Source: Lewinellaceae bacterium
GTDB lineage: Bacteria > Bacteroidota > Bacteroidia > Chitinophagales > Saprospiraceae
Assembly: GCA_020636095.1 (NCBI GenBank)
Contig: JACJYN010000003.1
Location: 806,001 to 870,000, forward strand
Direction: 5' to 3'
Length of the DNA stretch: 64,000 nt
The translations under genes and the position numbers were made by a program. This document shows, piece by piece, positions 33,993-43,258 of the stretch. Numbering within the stretch: the stretch's first letter is position 1; every line of letters starts with the position of its first letter. A model generated the notes under the pieces. The model saw only the letters and a list, made by a program, of their open reading frames with translations. It was not told the origin of the DNA and searched no databases.

Positions 33993-36275
33993 TCAGAATT
34001 TGAAGTTGAACGTGATGCTGGGAATGATCGGCAGCAGGGATACCTGCTGAGCTTTGGGTTTGCCGGTGCGGGGCTCTACTTCAAAAAAGACGAAGTAAGG
34101 ATTCAGCCGGCTGTAGGTATTGTATACACCAAAAACCCACTCTGAAGTATAGTTTTTCCCCAATATCCTGCTTTCCTTTTTGTAGGAAGCGGATAAGTCG
34201 AGCCGGTGGTAAGGGTTCATACGGACGTTGTTGCGTTCTTCGTAAACGAAGTAATTGCCTTCAAACAACGAACCGCCGTGGAAAACGCCGATCCGCCCCA
34301 CCGGCACGGTGTACACATTGCCGGAAGAAAAGACAAAAGTGCCCGAGAGGGACCACCGCTCCCCCAACTGGTAAGTACCCACTACGGCCAGGTTGTGTCT
34401 CCGGTCATACCGGAAAGGGAAGGTGTTGCCGAAGTTCAGCTCCTCAAATTTCTGATTGGTCCAGGACAATGTGTAAGACACCCAGCCGGACAGTTTCCCG
34501 ATGTTCTTGCGAAGGAAAAACTCGGCTCCGTAACTCCAGCCTTTGCCATAGGTGAGTAAGGGGTCCACATCCAGGGTTTCAATCAGCTGATTGCCTTCTT
34601 TGAATAATACCTGGTTGTCCATGTCTTTGTAATACACTTCCAGGCTGGCTTCGTATTGGTTGTCCTGAAAATTCTTAAAATACCCCAACGAGTACTGGGT
34701 AGAAAGCTGCGGCCTGGTCAGCTCAGTGGAAGGAATCCAGATCTCAGTCGGAACGGAAGCCGTAGAACTGGGCACCAGGTGCAGGAACTGATTCATCACT
34801 GTATAGGCAGCCTTAACCGAGGAAGTGGGGCCCAGCGTCAGCCGGGCCGAGGCGCGCGGCTCTATTTTGAAGTAACTGACTTCATCAGAATAAAAGCCCG
34901 GCATCCGGATACCCAGGCTGGCCGAAATGCGCTGGCTGACCTTGATCTCATCATTAATATATAAGGCGTACTCGTCAAAATACTTAACCGGAATGGCGTT
35001 CTTGTCGATGCCGGGCGAAGGGTCGCTGCCGGATTGGGCTTCCGACTTGCCACTGGAGCGGAAGGTGTGGTCCAGGTAATGGACACCGAATAGAATGGAA
35101 TGGCCGGGATTGGGATAATACTGAAACTCCAGCTTTCCGTTAACGTCTTTGATCCCGGAGACGACCTGGGAAAAGGCATTGTCCTGCAGCGCTGAAATAT
35201 TCTGGCTGTACTCATTCACGATAAAGGAAGTGTTCAGGAATAGCTTTTGCCCGAAGATATGGTTCCATCGCAGGGTGCCGGTAGAGTTGCCGAACATCAC
35301 GTTGTACTCGATGCCGTCTTCTATGTACGTAGCGTCATCCTGCCCCTGGAAACCACTCAGAAACAGGCGGTCTTTAGGGCCCAATTGCCAGTTGACCTTG
35401 GCGTTGAGGTCATAAAAGGAATAGTTGGTTTGAATGCGGCTGGACAAAAAGGGCTTGATCATCCAGTCGAAATAAGTGCGACGGCCGGAAAGGATAAAGG
35501 AAGCCTTTTCTTTTTTCAGCGGCCCTTCCACGGTCAACTGAGAAGTAACCAGGCCGATACCACCCTCCACGCCCACTCGTTTGTTGTTGCCCTCCTTCAT
35601 GCTGATGTCCAGGATGGAAGACAGCCTTCCGCCGTACTGAGCCGGAAAGCCTCCCTTGATCAGGGTGACGTTGTTGATGGCGCGGGTATTAAAGGTGCTG
35701 AACAGCCCAAAAAGGTGATTGGGGTTGTATACGATGGCTTCGTCGAGCTGCACCAGGTTCTGGTCGGCATTGCCACCCCGGACGAAAAAACCGGTCGTCC
35801 CTTCATTGCCGGACTGCACGCCCGGCAATAGCTGAACAATCTTCAGAACATCTACTTCGCCCAGAATGGCCGGCAGTTCTTTGATCTTCTCCGTGGGAAT
35901 GTCCACCACTCCCATCTGTGGGTGGGAGACGTTTTCATCATGGCGAATTCCGGAAACCACTACTTCGTCCAGCAGGCCCACTCCGGGTATCAGCTCGACA
36001 TCCAGCTTGATATTTTGTCTGAAATAAGCCTTTTTGAACTGTGCGGTATACCCCACATAGGTAAAAGCGATGCCCAGGCTATCTGTTTGGGGCAGGGTCA
36101 GGGAGTAAAAGCCGTAGTTGTTTGTCGTGGTTCCCTTTTGCAGAGAAATGACGAAGACATTGGCGCCGATGAGCGCTTCACCGGTAGTGGCGTCGGTAAG
36201 CGTGCCGCTTATGGTATAGTTTTGTGAAAACCCGGCCCATGGCAGCAGGATAAACAGAAATAGAGCGATCCGCAT
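33993..36275 (-). CDS. TonB-dependent receptor with carboxypeptidase-like N-terminal domain
   Basis: 760-aa outer-membrane active transporter. Signal peptide (MRIALFLFILLPWAGFSQ). Residues ~20-105 are a CarboxypepD_reg-like domain (YTISGTLTDATTGEALIGANVFV, YGFYSLTLP, FTYVGYTAQ). The plug follows: LDEVVVSGIRHDENVSHPQMGVVDIP, LLPGVQSGNEGTTGFFVRGGNADQNLVQLDEA. The ~500-residue barrel ends SITFNFKF. It forms an operon with the DUF4249 gene 3 bases downstream. An HTH gene lies 35 bases upstream in the same direction. No SusD partner, so polysaccharide uptake is less likely; substrate cannot be told. Confidence 0.92.
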   Translation of the reverse strand: MRIALFLFILLPWAGFSQNYTISGTLTDATTGEALIGANVFVISLQKGTTTNNYGFYSLTLPQTDSLGIAFTYVGYTAQFKKAYFRQNIKLDVELIPGVGLLDEVVVSGIRHDENVSHPQMGVVDIPTEKIKELPAILGEVDVLKIVQLLPGVQSGNEGTTGFFVRGGNADQNLVQLDEAIVYNPNHLFGLFSTFNTRAINNVTLIKGGFPAQYGGRLSSILDISMKEGNNKRVGVEGGIGLVTSQLTVEGPLKKEKASFILSGRRTYFDWMIKPFLSSRIQTNYSFYDLNAKVNWQLGPKDRLFLSGFQGQDDATYIEDGIEYNVMFGNSTGTLRWNHIFGQKLFLNTSFIVNEYSQNISALQDNAFSQVVSGIKDVNGKLEFQYYPNPGHSILFGVHYLDHTFRSSGKSEAQSGSDPSPGIDKNAIPVKYFDEYALYINDEIKVSQRISASLGIRMPGFYSDEVSYFKIEPRASARLTLGPTSSVKAAYTVMNQFLHLVPSSTASVPTEIWIPSTELTRPQLSTQYSLGYFKNFQDNQYEASLEVYYKDMDNQVLFKEGNQLIETLDVDPLLTYGKGWSYGAEFFLRKNIGKLSGWVSYTLSWTNQKFEELNFGNTFPFRYDRRHNLAVVGTYQLGERWSLSGTFVFSSGNVYTVPVGRIGVFHGGSLFEGNYFVYEERNNVRMNPYHRLDLSASYKKESRILGKNYTSEWVFGVYNTYSRLNPYFVFFEVEPRTGKPKAQQVSLLPIIPSITFNFKF

Positions 36276-36310
36276 AGTGATGGTGATTTGTGAAACAGCC
36301 TCTTAGCCTC

Positions 36311-36745
36311 TTAATACAATTGTATTTCACTCTCTTTAAGGATCTGGTTGATATATTGGTGCGAAATACTATCTACATAACCTAGGGATATTGCTTTTTC
36401 CGCCAGTAAACGCAAACTCCATTTCTCATGGCCTTCCGGCGGATCACTGCCGGCCAGCGCCACAATTTTCTCTCGTTGCCCACCGGTAATAATGGGAGGG
36501 CGCCCCGGGCGGGGTTTGTCTTTCAGAAGCGCCAGGCCCACTTCTTCGTATTTGTCCGCCCAGGCTGATATGGTGACACTGGATATTCCTAGCTTAGCAG
36601 CCACTTCTTTATAGGTCTTTCCCTGCCCGAGTTCCAACAAGGCAATCGCCCGTTTCATGGCTCTTGTTCCTAAAGAACCTTTTGAAATCAGCGCTTTCAA
36701 CTCTGTTTTGTCCCGAATAGCTAATTGGACATGTGCTTTTCTCAT
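36311..36745 (-). CDS. Orphan helix-turn-helix protein, IS630-type transposase N-terminal region
   Basis: 144 aa. Residues ~30-75 are a winged helix-turn-helix (MKRAIALLELGQGKTYKEVAAKLGISSVTISAWADKYEEVGLALL, in parts), followed by LKDKPRPGRPP and a second HTH-like segment with QINQ-type ending HQYINQILKESEIQLY. This is the layout of the first ~140 residues of IS630/Tc1-mariner transposases. The DDE catalytic part is absent: the frame stops and the TonB receptor begins 35 bases later. It is therefore a remnant, or a domesticated DNA-binding protein next to the receptor operon. ORFA of a two-frame IS630 is excluded by the missing second frame. Confidence 0.75.
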   Translation of the reverse strand: MRKAHVQLAIRDKTELKALISKGSLGTRAMKRAIALLELGQGKTYKEVAAKLGISSVTISAWADKYEEVGLALLKDKPRPGRPPIITGGQREKIVALAGSDPPEGHEKWSLRLLAEKAISLGYVDSISHQYINQILKESEIQLY

Positions 36746-37132
36746 ATCCTTAGTTTAAAAAAGAGTAGGGCATCCTATTGGCAGAAGGTTACCGCTTCAA
36801 TAGTTGTCTATTATGGCTTGGCTAGGCCAGGACAATAACATTTAAAAAGAGGGGATCTAAGAGCTTGTTGGGGAATTATCCTTCGGGCTGAAACTGCCCT
36901 TTTTTTGATGATATTTCGTTGCGAAATGGGTCACGTACCTTGCGCCTCCGCTAAAGCTTCAGCGGCACGCGGAAGGGTATGCTCCCCATTTCACGCCTCA
37001 TCTCATCAAAAAAATGATCAATTTCATCACCAAAAACAATTCCCCAACAAGCTCTAATGCTAGTAGTAATTAAACTGAAAGGAAGTATTATTAATGAATA
37101 CGTGAAAAAGCAGGGAAAAAGCTGCTCGCCAC
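36746..37132. other. Intergenic region with a foldback element
   Basis: 387 bases without a supported gene. Half is the foldback element at 36860-37055; the rest is AT-rich spacer. Confidence 0.5.
36860..37055. mobile_element. ~195-bp foldback (MITE-like) element, RGAGCYTGTYGGRGAA family
   Basis: AGAGCTTGTTGGGGAATT (36860-36877) is perfectly inverted at 37038-37055 (18 bp). Flanks are consistent with a TA or TAA duplication (TAAGAGC / GCTCTAA). Inner arms TGATGA/TCATCA and GCGAAATGGG/CCCATTTCAC also pair. Its termini match those of the element at 59194 in 13 of the first 17 positions, so the two belong to one family. It is noncoding and lies just upstream of an IS630-type HTH remnant. Confidence 0.7.
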
Positions 37133-37837
37133 TTATTTTTTTTCAATGAACCCATATTCCGTTAGCAGCAATTTTTCATCCTGCAGCAGGCCGATGCCCG
37201 GAGCGTAGGTTTTGAACTCCAGTTCAAAGGGGTTGAGGGCCGACCCTTCCTTGGTCAGCAAACAATTGGAAAAGGCCCCTGCCGGCGTATCCAGTTTGTC
37301 ATCCAGTTTAAGAATTTCGGCACGGTCCATGGCTACTCCGCGGGCGATCTCCTGATAGTACCTCATGCCAACCTTTGGCCTGGCGGGCATGATGAGGCCG
37401 GCCTTCGCGCCGTCTTTGCCGGCCAGCCAGGCGCCGGTATGGCTGTCTACCTTTCCGCCTTTGTACATGTCTACTTCCTCGCCAAAGTAGAATGCGTCCT
37501 TGGTTTGATCGTCCATGGCGAAGAAGTTTCGGGATACTTCGATCAGTTCGCCATTTTTCCATTCCCGTTCCTCCACAACACGGGTAGTCACTCCATCCAC
37601 TTCCCTGGTTTCGTCCAGTACGGTTATCGTCAGTTTTTCCGTTGCGCTTTCCAACACCAACTGGAAGCCGGGCTCCAGAACGAAATACTCGTTTCGCCCG
37701 CTTGGAACGAGGCTGCGTTCGGAGAGGCCAAAGTCTTCCTGCCAGGAGGAAGAACCCTGTGCACTCGGGTCGCCGCCGCAGGCTACAGTAAAGAGGGCAA
37801 TGATCATCCCCGTAACTGTGTGAATGCTGTTTCTCAT
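37133..37837 (-). CDS. Lipoprotein of a small 'LKPG' family, unknown function
   Basis: The chosen ATG gives MRNSIHTVTGMIIALFTVACGGD, a lipoprotein signal with Cys at ~20. The ~215-residue mature part contains EYFVLEPGFQLVLES, then TREVDGVTTRVVEEREWKNGELIEVSRNFFAMDDQTKDAFYFGEEVD (in parts), ending in KTYAPGIGLLQDEKLLLTEYG. The protein at 62733-63686 has the same order: N-terminal 'F..L.PG' strand, 'EI.GV...V...' strand, 'GELVEAEL.FFAQD..GNVW' and a final 'Y..GVG.V' strand. So they are distant relatives. No function is known. The longer frame upstream to 37990 lacks a signal peptide. Confidence 0.7.
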   Translation of the reverse strand: MRNSIHTVTGMIIALFTVACGGDPSAQGSSSWQEDFGLSERSLVPSGRNEYFVLEPGFQLVLESATEKLTITVLDETREVDGVTTRVVEEREWKNGELIEVSRNFFAMDDQTKDAFYFGEEVDMYKGGKVDSHTGAWLAGKDGAKAGLIMPARPKVGMRYYQEIARGVAMDRAEILKLDDKLDTPAGAFSNCLLTKEGSALNPFELEFKTYAPGIGLLQDEKLLLTEYGFIEKK

Positions 37838-38205
37838 CTTACCTTTTGGTTTTAATGTTTTAGACGGGTACAAGGTAAAACGTGATTTTGGAGTAAATTG
37901 GGAGGGGGGGGCTATTGATGCTGTTTTTGGGCCCGTACGGGCCCAAAAGGATGCTACGGCCCTTTGGGCCGGTTGGTGCATACATGGCACTATCCATAGC
38001 CCCGACGAGACTGTTCAATTAAGTGTGTCTACCAGCATGTTTTGAACCGCAAAGCGCGCAGAGTATTCGATTGATAGCGAAGGCTTTAGCGTATCCCTGC
38101 GATCTCTGCGGTTTTATACAGAAAACACAGTGGTTTGAACAGCCCCGCCCCGACGCGGGCTATCGCCGGTACGAGGCCTCCGCTGCGCCCCGGCATCCAC
38201 AGCTT
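37838..38205. other. Intergenic region with GC-rich palindromes
   Basis: Two palindromes lie upstream of the lipoprotein gene: TTTTGGGCCC/GGGCCCAAAA around GTAC (37925-37948), and a GGCCC/GGGCC repeat at about 37957-37972. Further on, AACCGC...GCAGAG near 38045 is inverted as CTCTGCGGTT at ~38105-38114. No gene is supported in the 368 bases. Confidence 0.5.
37925..37948. repeat. Perfect 24-bp palindrome
   Basis: Ten-base arms TTTTGGGCCC and GGGCCCAAAA flank GTAC, giving full two-fold symmetry. It is about 90 bases upstream of the start of the minus-strand lipoprotein gene: possible operator, cruciform or terminator of upstream transcription. Confidence 0.8.
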
Positions 38206-39183
38206 CTACAACATCCGAAATCGATAAATCCTCCCTTTCCCTCTTTTCCCCTTTGCCTCTGTACTGATGTACATCGTACCGTCTTTTTCGAAGCAGATGC
38301 CCTCGGGTTGGTTGAACGGGTCTTTGTCCAGTTCCCGGATGCTCAGCAATTCTCCGGAAGGGGCCATCACCAATACGGATCTTGCCTTTCCTTTGGAGGA
38401 CACCACGTAGGTATGGCCGGAAATGGGATGCACAGCCACAGCCGAAGGAGAGAAATGCCCCTTCAGGACATCTGCCCACCAAGCTTCCCGGATAGCTTCT
38501 TCGGCTATGGCCATTTCTTCGCTAAGCAGGTAGACAGGTTCTTTGGAAAGCTGCAGGCTGTCCAGGCTAAAACCATAGATGGCGCGTTTATCTTCGAAAG
38601 CTTTCCCCTCCCCGGCTTTTCCTTTGCAGGCCAGCAGCAGCCGGTGGTTGGCGCGGTCGTACGCCAGGCCCTCCACGTCATAGTCGGCATTCAGAAGGGT
38701 GTAATGGGGCCGGGCAACCGAACCTTCCTTTCCGGAAGCTTCCATTTCAAACAGGACGCCATCGCTTCTGGCTATAAACAACTTGCCGCCCACCATTTCC
38801 AGGCCCTCATAGTCCCCCGGGGAGCCAAAAGAAAGTTCCTTTTGGATGCGCCCGCTTTCCTTGTCCAAATAATAAACTTTGCCCTGTTCGTCATTCACTG
38901 CCAGCAGATAAGCGCCGTCGGAAGACATGCTGAGGCCGGAAACCTCTTTGAGTTCTCGGGAAAGCCTTAGTTCAATAGCGGCAGCGCCCAGATCATACTT
39001 CAACCGGTATTTACCGGTGGCCATCAATGCTGATTCCGAAATCGGCCCGCTTTCACCGGAAACAGGGGCAAGCCTCCGGTTGATATCATTGGCATCTTTT
39101 TTATCGGCCGGCATGCAGGCGTGGATGGCCAGTGCGGTAATCAACAAGAGGAAGGTTTGTTTTAAGTGTTTTTTTAATAGCAT
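38206..39183 (-). CDS. SdiA-regulated/YjiK-like lipoprotein
   Basis: 325 aa. Lipoprotein signal LLLITALAIHACMPADKK (Cys ~23). Propeller-like repeats match those of the gene at 29245: LKEVSGLSMSSDGAYLLAVNDEQGKVYYLD, PGDYEGLEMVGGKLFIARSDGVLFEME, YDVEGLAYDRANHRLLLACKGKAG, FSPSAVAVHPISGHTYVVSS, NQPEGICFEKDGTMYIS. The two are paralogues at opposite orientation 9 kb apart. Expected to be anchored on the periplasmic face of a membrane. Role unknown; the family name refers to regulation by SdiA in enterobacteria and should not be read as function here. Confidence 0.82.
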   Translation of the reverse strand: MLLKKHLKQTFLLLITALAIHACMPADKKDANDINRRLAPVSGESGPISESALMATGKYRLKYDLGAAAIELRLSRELKEVSGLSMSSDGAYLLAVNDEQGKVYYLDKESGRIQKELSFGSPGDYEGLEMVGGKLFIARSDGVLFEMEASGKEGSVARPHYTLLNADYDVEGLAYDRANHRLLLACKGKAGEGKAFEDKRAIYGFSLDSLQLSKEPVYLLSEEMAIAEEAIREAWWADVLKGHFSPSAVAVHPISGHTYVVSSKGKARSVLVMAPSGELLSIRELDKDPFNQPEGICFEKDGTMYISTEAKGKRGKGRIYRFRML

Positions 39184-39311
39184 TGCTATTGTGTTTAGTA
39201 GTAAGTGTTGTAAATAACATTATCTACGCGTGCATGAAATTATGCGCTACTTCTTTTATTCTAAATACTTTTAAAAAATAACAATTTAATTTTAAAAAAA
39301 TACACAATTAC

Positions 39312-39343
39312 TTTGTTGACTATTGCTTTTTTCATTACATTTG
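39312..39343 (+). promoter_or_regulatory. Promoter of RND unit 1 (TTTGTTG-N17-TACATTTG)
   Basis: TTTG/TTG at 39312-39318 and TACATTTG at 39336-39343 are spaced 17 bases, an excellent Bacteroidota promoter. The sequence around it (TTTTAAAAAAATACACAATT then TTTGTTGACT) recurs at 51342-51371 before unit 2. The start codon is ~640 bases downstream, so the leader is unusually long. Confidence 0.7.
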
Positions 39344-39349
39344 AATGTA

Positions 39350-39985
39350 ATACTATTATATTAGTCAGGAAACCCTATTTTTTCTTGACTCTTACACTAC
39401 TTGAAATAATGACTGAACGCACTAGAACCCAGGCAAACAAGCCTTCTCAAGGCCTTGTTGAGATTAACGTACCTGTACCTGTCTGATTTAATTTCCACAC
39501 TTACCCCGAAAACTTCACTCTAATAAGTTTACATTATCCTTTCCCATTAGTACAAAGTGTAAGCGAGCTACAGTAAAAAACATGTTTACCGTTTTTTCCT
39601 CATTCCGATAGGAAGCAATTCTTCATTCCCCCCCTTGGAAGAATTGCCGGGATGTGGAGTAAAGGCCCTAATTAGTTTTTACTGAGTAGGCATTGTTCAG
39701 TGGCCTGTTTGCCACAGCCTGAACAACAAACCTTGCGATGTATGCAACATTGCAAGGGGTGTTTTGGCATGGAGATAGCCTATCTGCTGCGAGCCGGATG
39801 ATTGGCGCATTAGCCTGTTATCCGCAGGTTAGCCTGTGTCTTTGTTTGGAACCGGTATGTTCTTTCTGCAACAATGGAAGGAGTGGCTGCGGTATGGGCT
39901 GGCACTAGCACAAGAATCTTTTCTCTTCCTGCACCAGGACAGGGGGTGATATTGTTTTGCATTTCACTAAACTAACAATTTCATT
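39350..39985 (+). ncRNA. Long structured 5' leader of RND unit 1
   Basis: About 636 untranslated bases. Hairpins in order: a GCAATTCTTC/GAAGAATTGC stem with a C7-containing loop (39615-39647); TGTTCAG-TGGC/GCCA-CTGAACA (39694-39725); CCTTGCGATGT/ACATTGCAAGG (39731-39757). The first recurs with compensatory change before unit 2. A 25-codon open frame (ATG 39409, stop 39484) lies near its 5' end. No longer gene is present. It may be a cis-regulatory RNA; no known riboswitch class is recognised. Confidence 0.55.
39615..39647 (+). promoter_or_regulatory. C-loop hairpin, copy 1
   Basis: Ten-base stem GCAATTCTTC/GAAGAATTGC encloses ATT, seven C, then TTG. The counterpart at 51707 differs in the stem yet keeps pairing. 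Confidence 0.65.
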
Positions 39986-42900
39986 ATGCGAGGAATTATT
40001 ACATCTAGTCTGCAAAGCCGGTTAGCTATTGTATCTATAGCCGCCTTACTGATCGTGCTTGGCATATCGCAGCTCCGCGATATACAATTAGGGGTATTCC
40101 CTGAGTTTTCCCCCGTCTATGTCGAAGTCCAGACCGAAGCGCTTGGGCTTTCTGCTGAAGAGGTGGAACAATTACTGACAGTATCACTGGAGCAGGACTT
40201 GCTCAACGGTATTGCCTTTTTGGACGAGATATGGTCCGAGTCCATGCCTGGCCTGTCCAGAGTCGTCTGTGTTTTCGAACCCGGCACCGACCCCATGGTG
40301 GCGCGGCAAGTCGTAGCGGAGCGCCTTACCCAGGCGCATGCCTTGCCGCATGTGTCGAAGCCCCCTATCATGCTGCAACCCTATTCCTCGACCAGCCGGG
40401 TCATGAAGGTAGGGCTAAGCCCCAATACTCCCGACATGTCGCTCATCAACCTCTCAGTGCTGGCCCGCTGGACTATTCAGCCCTATCTGATCGGTGTGGA
40501 AGGCGTTGCTAACGTTTCGGTTTGGGGGCAGCGCAAACGCCAGCTACAGGTGCAGGTCAGCCCGGAAACGCTAAAAGATAACGGAGTAACCCTGCACGAT
40601 GTGATCAAAACCACAGGCGAGGCGTTATGGGTTTCGCCCCTGAGTTACCTGAACTCCTCTACACCGGGCACGGGGGGATTCTTTGATACTCCCAACCAAA
40701 GAATGGGCATCCGGCACCTTTCCCCCATTTCTACTGCCGAACAGCTGGCCGAGATACCGGTCCATGGCCACAATAATATGTTGCTCAAAGATATATCCAC
40801 CGTCGTGGAAAACCACCAACCGCTGATCGGCGATGCCATCGTGAATGGCAACGAAGGCTTGTTGCTGGTTATCGAAAAATTCCCATGGGCCAGCACGGCG
40901 CAGGTCACAGAAAATGTAGAGCAGGCACTCGACAAGCTGGCGCCCGGCCTGACCGGAGTAGCCTTTGATACGGAGATTTATCAGCCGGCGAGGTTCGTCG
41001 AAGCCTCCTTCGACAATTTAACAACCATGTTGGGAACAGGCCTGGCGCTTACCGTCCTGATGCTCTTCCTCTTCCTGTACGAATGGCGCGCTGTAGTGAT
41101 CAGCCTGGTGTCTATTTTGCTGTCGCTTTTGGCCGGCGCCTATGTACTTCATCTTCAAGGTACCATTTTTGACATGATGGCCCTCGCCGGCTTTATCGTA
41201 GCCCTGGGTGTCATTATCGATGACGCCATTGTTACGGTTGACAATATCCGGCGGCGCCTGGATGCTACCAAAGAAAATGGGTCCGAAAAATCCGCTGCCA
41301 GCATTGTCCTCGATGCCACCTACGAGATGCGCAGCCCGGTATTCCTCGCCACTTTGATCCTGCTACTGGCAGCTTTACCGCTCTTTTTCGTAGGGGGTAT
41401 CACCGGAGCGTTCCTGAATGCTATGGCCGTGTCTTATCTCTTAGCGCTGGCAGCTTCTACGCTGACTGCCCTTGTCGTCACGCCGGCCCTGAGCATGATA
41501 ATGTTTTCCTACTCCGACGGTCCGGCATACCGCCCCTCACCATTACTGAACGCCATAAGCAAAGCTATCGGCGCCGGCCTCGGCCGGTTTTCTCGGAACC
41601 ACCCGATAACAACATATACGACATTGGGAGTCATCGCCCTTGTAGGTATTGTGGCCCTTTCCACCATTAATTTGTCTCCCGGATTACCCCTGCCCCGGGA
41701 ACGGGATTTGGTAATACAGTGGGACGGAGAATACGGCACTTCCAGGCCCGAGATGGCCCGTGTCACTAAAGACGCCATTAGCAAACTCCGGACGATCCCT
41801 GGCGTCGACAACGCCGCTGCACACATTGGCCGCGCCGTTATGTCGGATAAGATTACCAATATCCATTCCGGTGAGATTTGGCTCAACGTGGATGAAGAAG
41901 CAGACCTCAATAAAACCCTGGCATTCATCCGGCAGGCCCTTAAAGGATACCCGGAAATGAACAGCAATATCACCACTTATCTGGAACAAAGCATCAATCG
42001 GCCTATTTCCGGAACTAATCACCTCTATGCCGCGCGGGTTTACGGAGAGAACCAGGATATCCTGGCCCAAAAAGCAGAAGAGGTAAAAAAAGTCATTTCC
42101 GGTGTCAGGGGGGTAGTTGGCACTGAGGTAGTATATCCGGCCACCGAACCTACCCTCGAGATAAAAGTAAACCTGGAAAAAGCCAAACAGTATAATATCA
42201 AACCCGGCGATGTGCGGCGGACCGCCGCCACCCTGGTGGCCGGTATAGAGGCCGGGAGCCTGTTCGAAGGCCAAAAAGTATTTGAAGTTGTTGTTTGGGG
42301 CGTTCCGGAAGTACGCAACAGCATTGAAAGCGTAAAAAACCTGCTGGTCGACACCCCTGATGGCAAAAAAGTACGTATCGGGGAAGTCGCAGATGTACAC
42401 GAAAAGGAGAACCTGGCCGTCATCCGGCGGGATAAGGTCTCCCGGTATATGGACGTCACCTTCGACTTGTCGGGTGTGGATATTAACGCCGCCGGAGCCG
42501 AAATCGAGGACAGCTTTAAACAAGTACAATTCCCGCTGGAATACCACGCCGAGCTGGTCGGCAATTTCATCGAGATCCAGGAAAACAGGAGCCGCCTGAT
42601 CAGCGTTGTCATTGCCTGCCTGATCGGTATATTCCTCCTACTGCAGGCCTCCTTCTGGAGTTGGCGGCTGGCGCTGGCCGTACTGCCCAGCCTGGTCATC
42701 GCGCTTTCCGGAGGCCTGGCGACAGTATGGCTCAGCGGCGGAACCATGGAGCTGGGCCACCTGGCCGGATTGCTCGCCGTGCTGGGCGTTTCGGCCTACC
42801 ATGCCGTCCTGCTGATCAAACACTTCAAACGCCTGGAGTTGCTGGAAGGCGAATCCTTTGGGCCGGCCCTGGTCCAAAAAGGGGTCGCCAACCGCCTTGG

Positions 42901-43144
42901 CCCCATCCTGATGTCCACGATCACCATCTCGTTGGCCTTCCTGCCGTTCGCTCTTATGGGAGGGGTTCCGGGTTTCGAGATGCTGCACCCCATGTCGGTG
43001 GTGGTGTTGGGCGGACTGCTTACTTCCGCTATGGTCAACCTACTTGCATTGCCAGGGCTCTACCTGGCGTTCGGGAAAGTATCCGATGCTGTGATGAATG
43101 AAGAAAAAGCTATGCTGGATCTGGATGTAGCGCCGAGTGTGTGA
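39986..43144 (+). CDS. RND efflux permease A, unit 1 (CusA/CzcA-like)
   Basis: 1052-aa inner-membrane proton-driven permease of the heavy-metal RND type. N terminus MRGIITSSLQSRLAIVSIAALLIVLGISQLRDIQLGVFPEFSP (in parts) is TM1. TM4 carries ALGVIIDDAIVTVDNIRRRL, with Asp residues matching the proton-relay Asp of CusA/CzcA. The second half repeats the fold, with TM10-11 near LLAVLGVSAYHAVLLIKHFKRLE. Twelve TM segments and two large periplasmic loops fit the length. It opens unit 1, followed by a 150-aa lipoprotein and a second, different permease. The homologous gene at 52142 has the same length. Metal or other substrate is unknown. Confidence 0.88.
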   Translation: MRGIITSSLQSRLAIVSIAALLIVLGISQLRDIQLGVFPEFSPVYVEVQTEALGLSAEEVEQLLTVSLEQDLLNGIAFLDEIWSESMPGLSRVVCVFEPGTDPMVARQVVAERLTQAHALPHVSKPPIMLQPYSSTSRVMKVGLSPNTPDMSLINLSVLARWTIQPYLIGVEGVANVSVWGQRKRQLQVQVSPETLKDNGVTLHDVIKTTGEALWVSPLSYLNSSTPGTGGFFDTPNQRMGIRHLSPISTAEQLAEIPVHGHNNMLLKDISTVVENHQPLIGDAIVNGNEGLLLVIEKFPWASTAQVTENVEQALDKLAPGLTGVAFDTEIYQPARFVEASFDNLTTMLGTGLALTVLMLFLFLYEWRAVVISLVSILLSLLAGAYVLHLQGTIFDMMALAGFIVALGVIIDDAIVTVDNIRRRLDATKENGSEKSAASIVLDATYEMRSPVFLATLILLLAALPLFFVGGITGAFLNAMAVSYLLALAASTLTALVVTPALSMIMFSYSDGPAYRPSPLLNAISKAIGAGLGRFSRNHPITTYTTLGVIALVGIVALSTINLSPGLPLPRERDLVIQWDGEYGTSRPEMARVTKDAISKLRTIPGVDNAAAHIGRAVMSDKITNIHSGEIWLNVDEEADLNKTLAFIRQALKGYPEMNSNITTYLEQSINRPISGTNHLYAARVYGENQDILAQKAEEVKKVISGVRGVVGTEVVYPATEPTLEIKVNLEKAKQYNIKPGDVRRTAATLVAGIEAGSLFEGQKVFEVVVWGVPEVRNSIESVKNLLVDTPDGKKVRIGEVADVHEKENLAVIRRDKVSRYMDVTFDLSGVDINAAGAEIEDSFKQVQFPLEYHAELVGNFIEIQENRSRLISVVIACLIGIFLLLQASFWSWRLALAVLPSLVIALSGGLATVWLSGGTMELGHLAGLLAVLGVSAYHAVLLIKHFKRLELLEGESFGPALVQKGVANRLGPILMSTITISLAFLPFALMGGVPGFEMLHPMSVVVLGGLLTSAMVNLLALPGLYLAFGKVSDAVMNEEKAMLDLDVAPSV

Positions 43145-43258
43145 TAGCCCGGAAAGGGGGTAGAACCAAAAGGGCCCCCCAGATTTCGGGCGGAGCATAA
43201 CCAGTAGCCGGCCCTACTCCATGACCCCTTTTTCTTACATCAAAAAATAAATGAAAAA

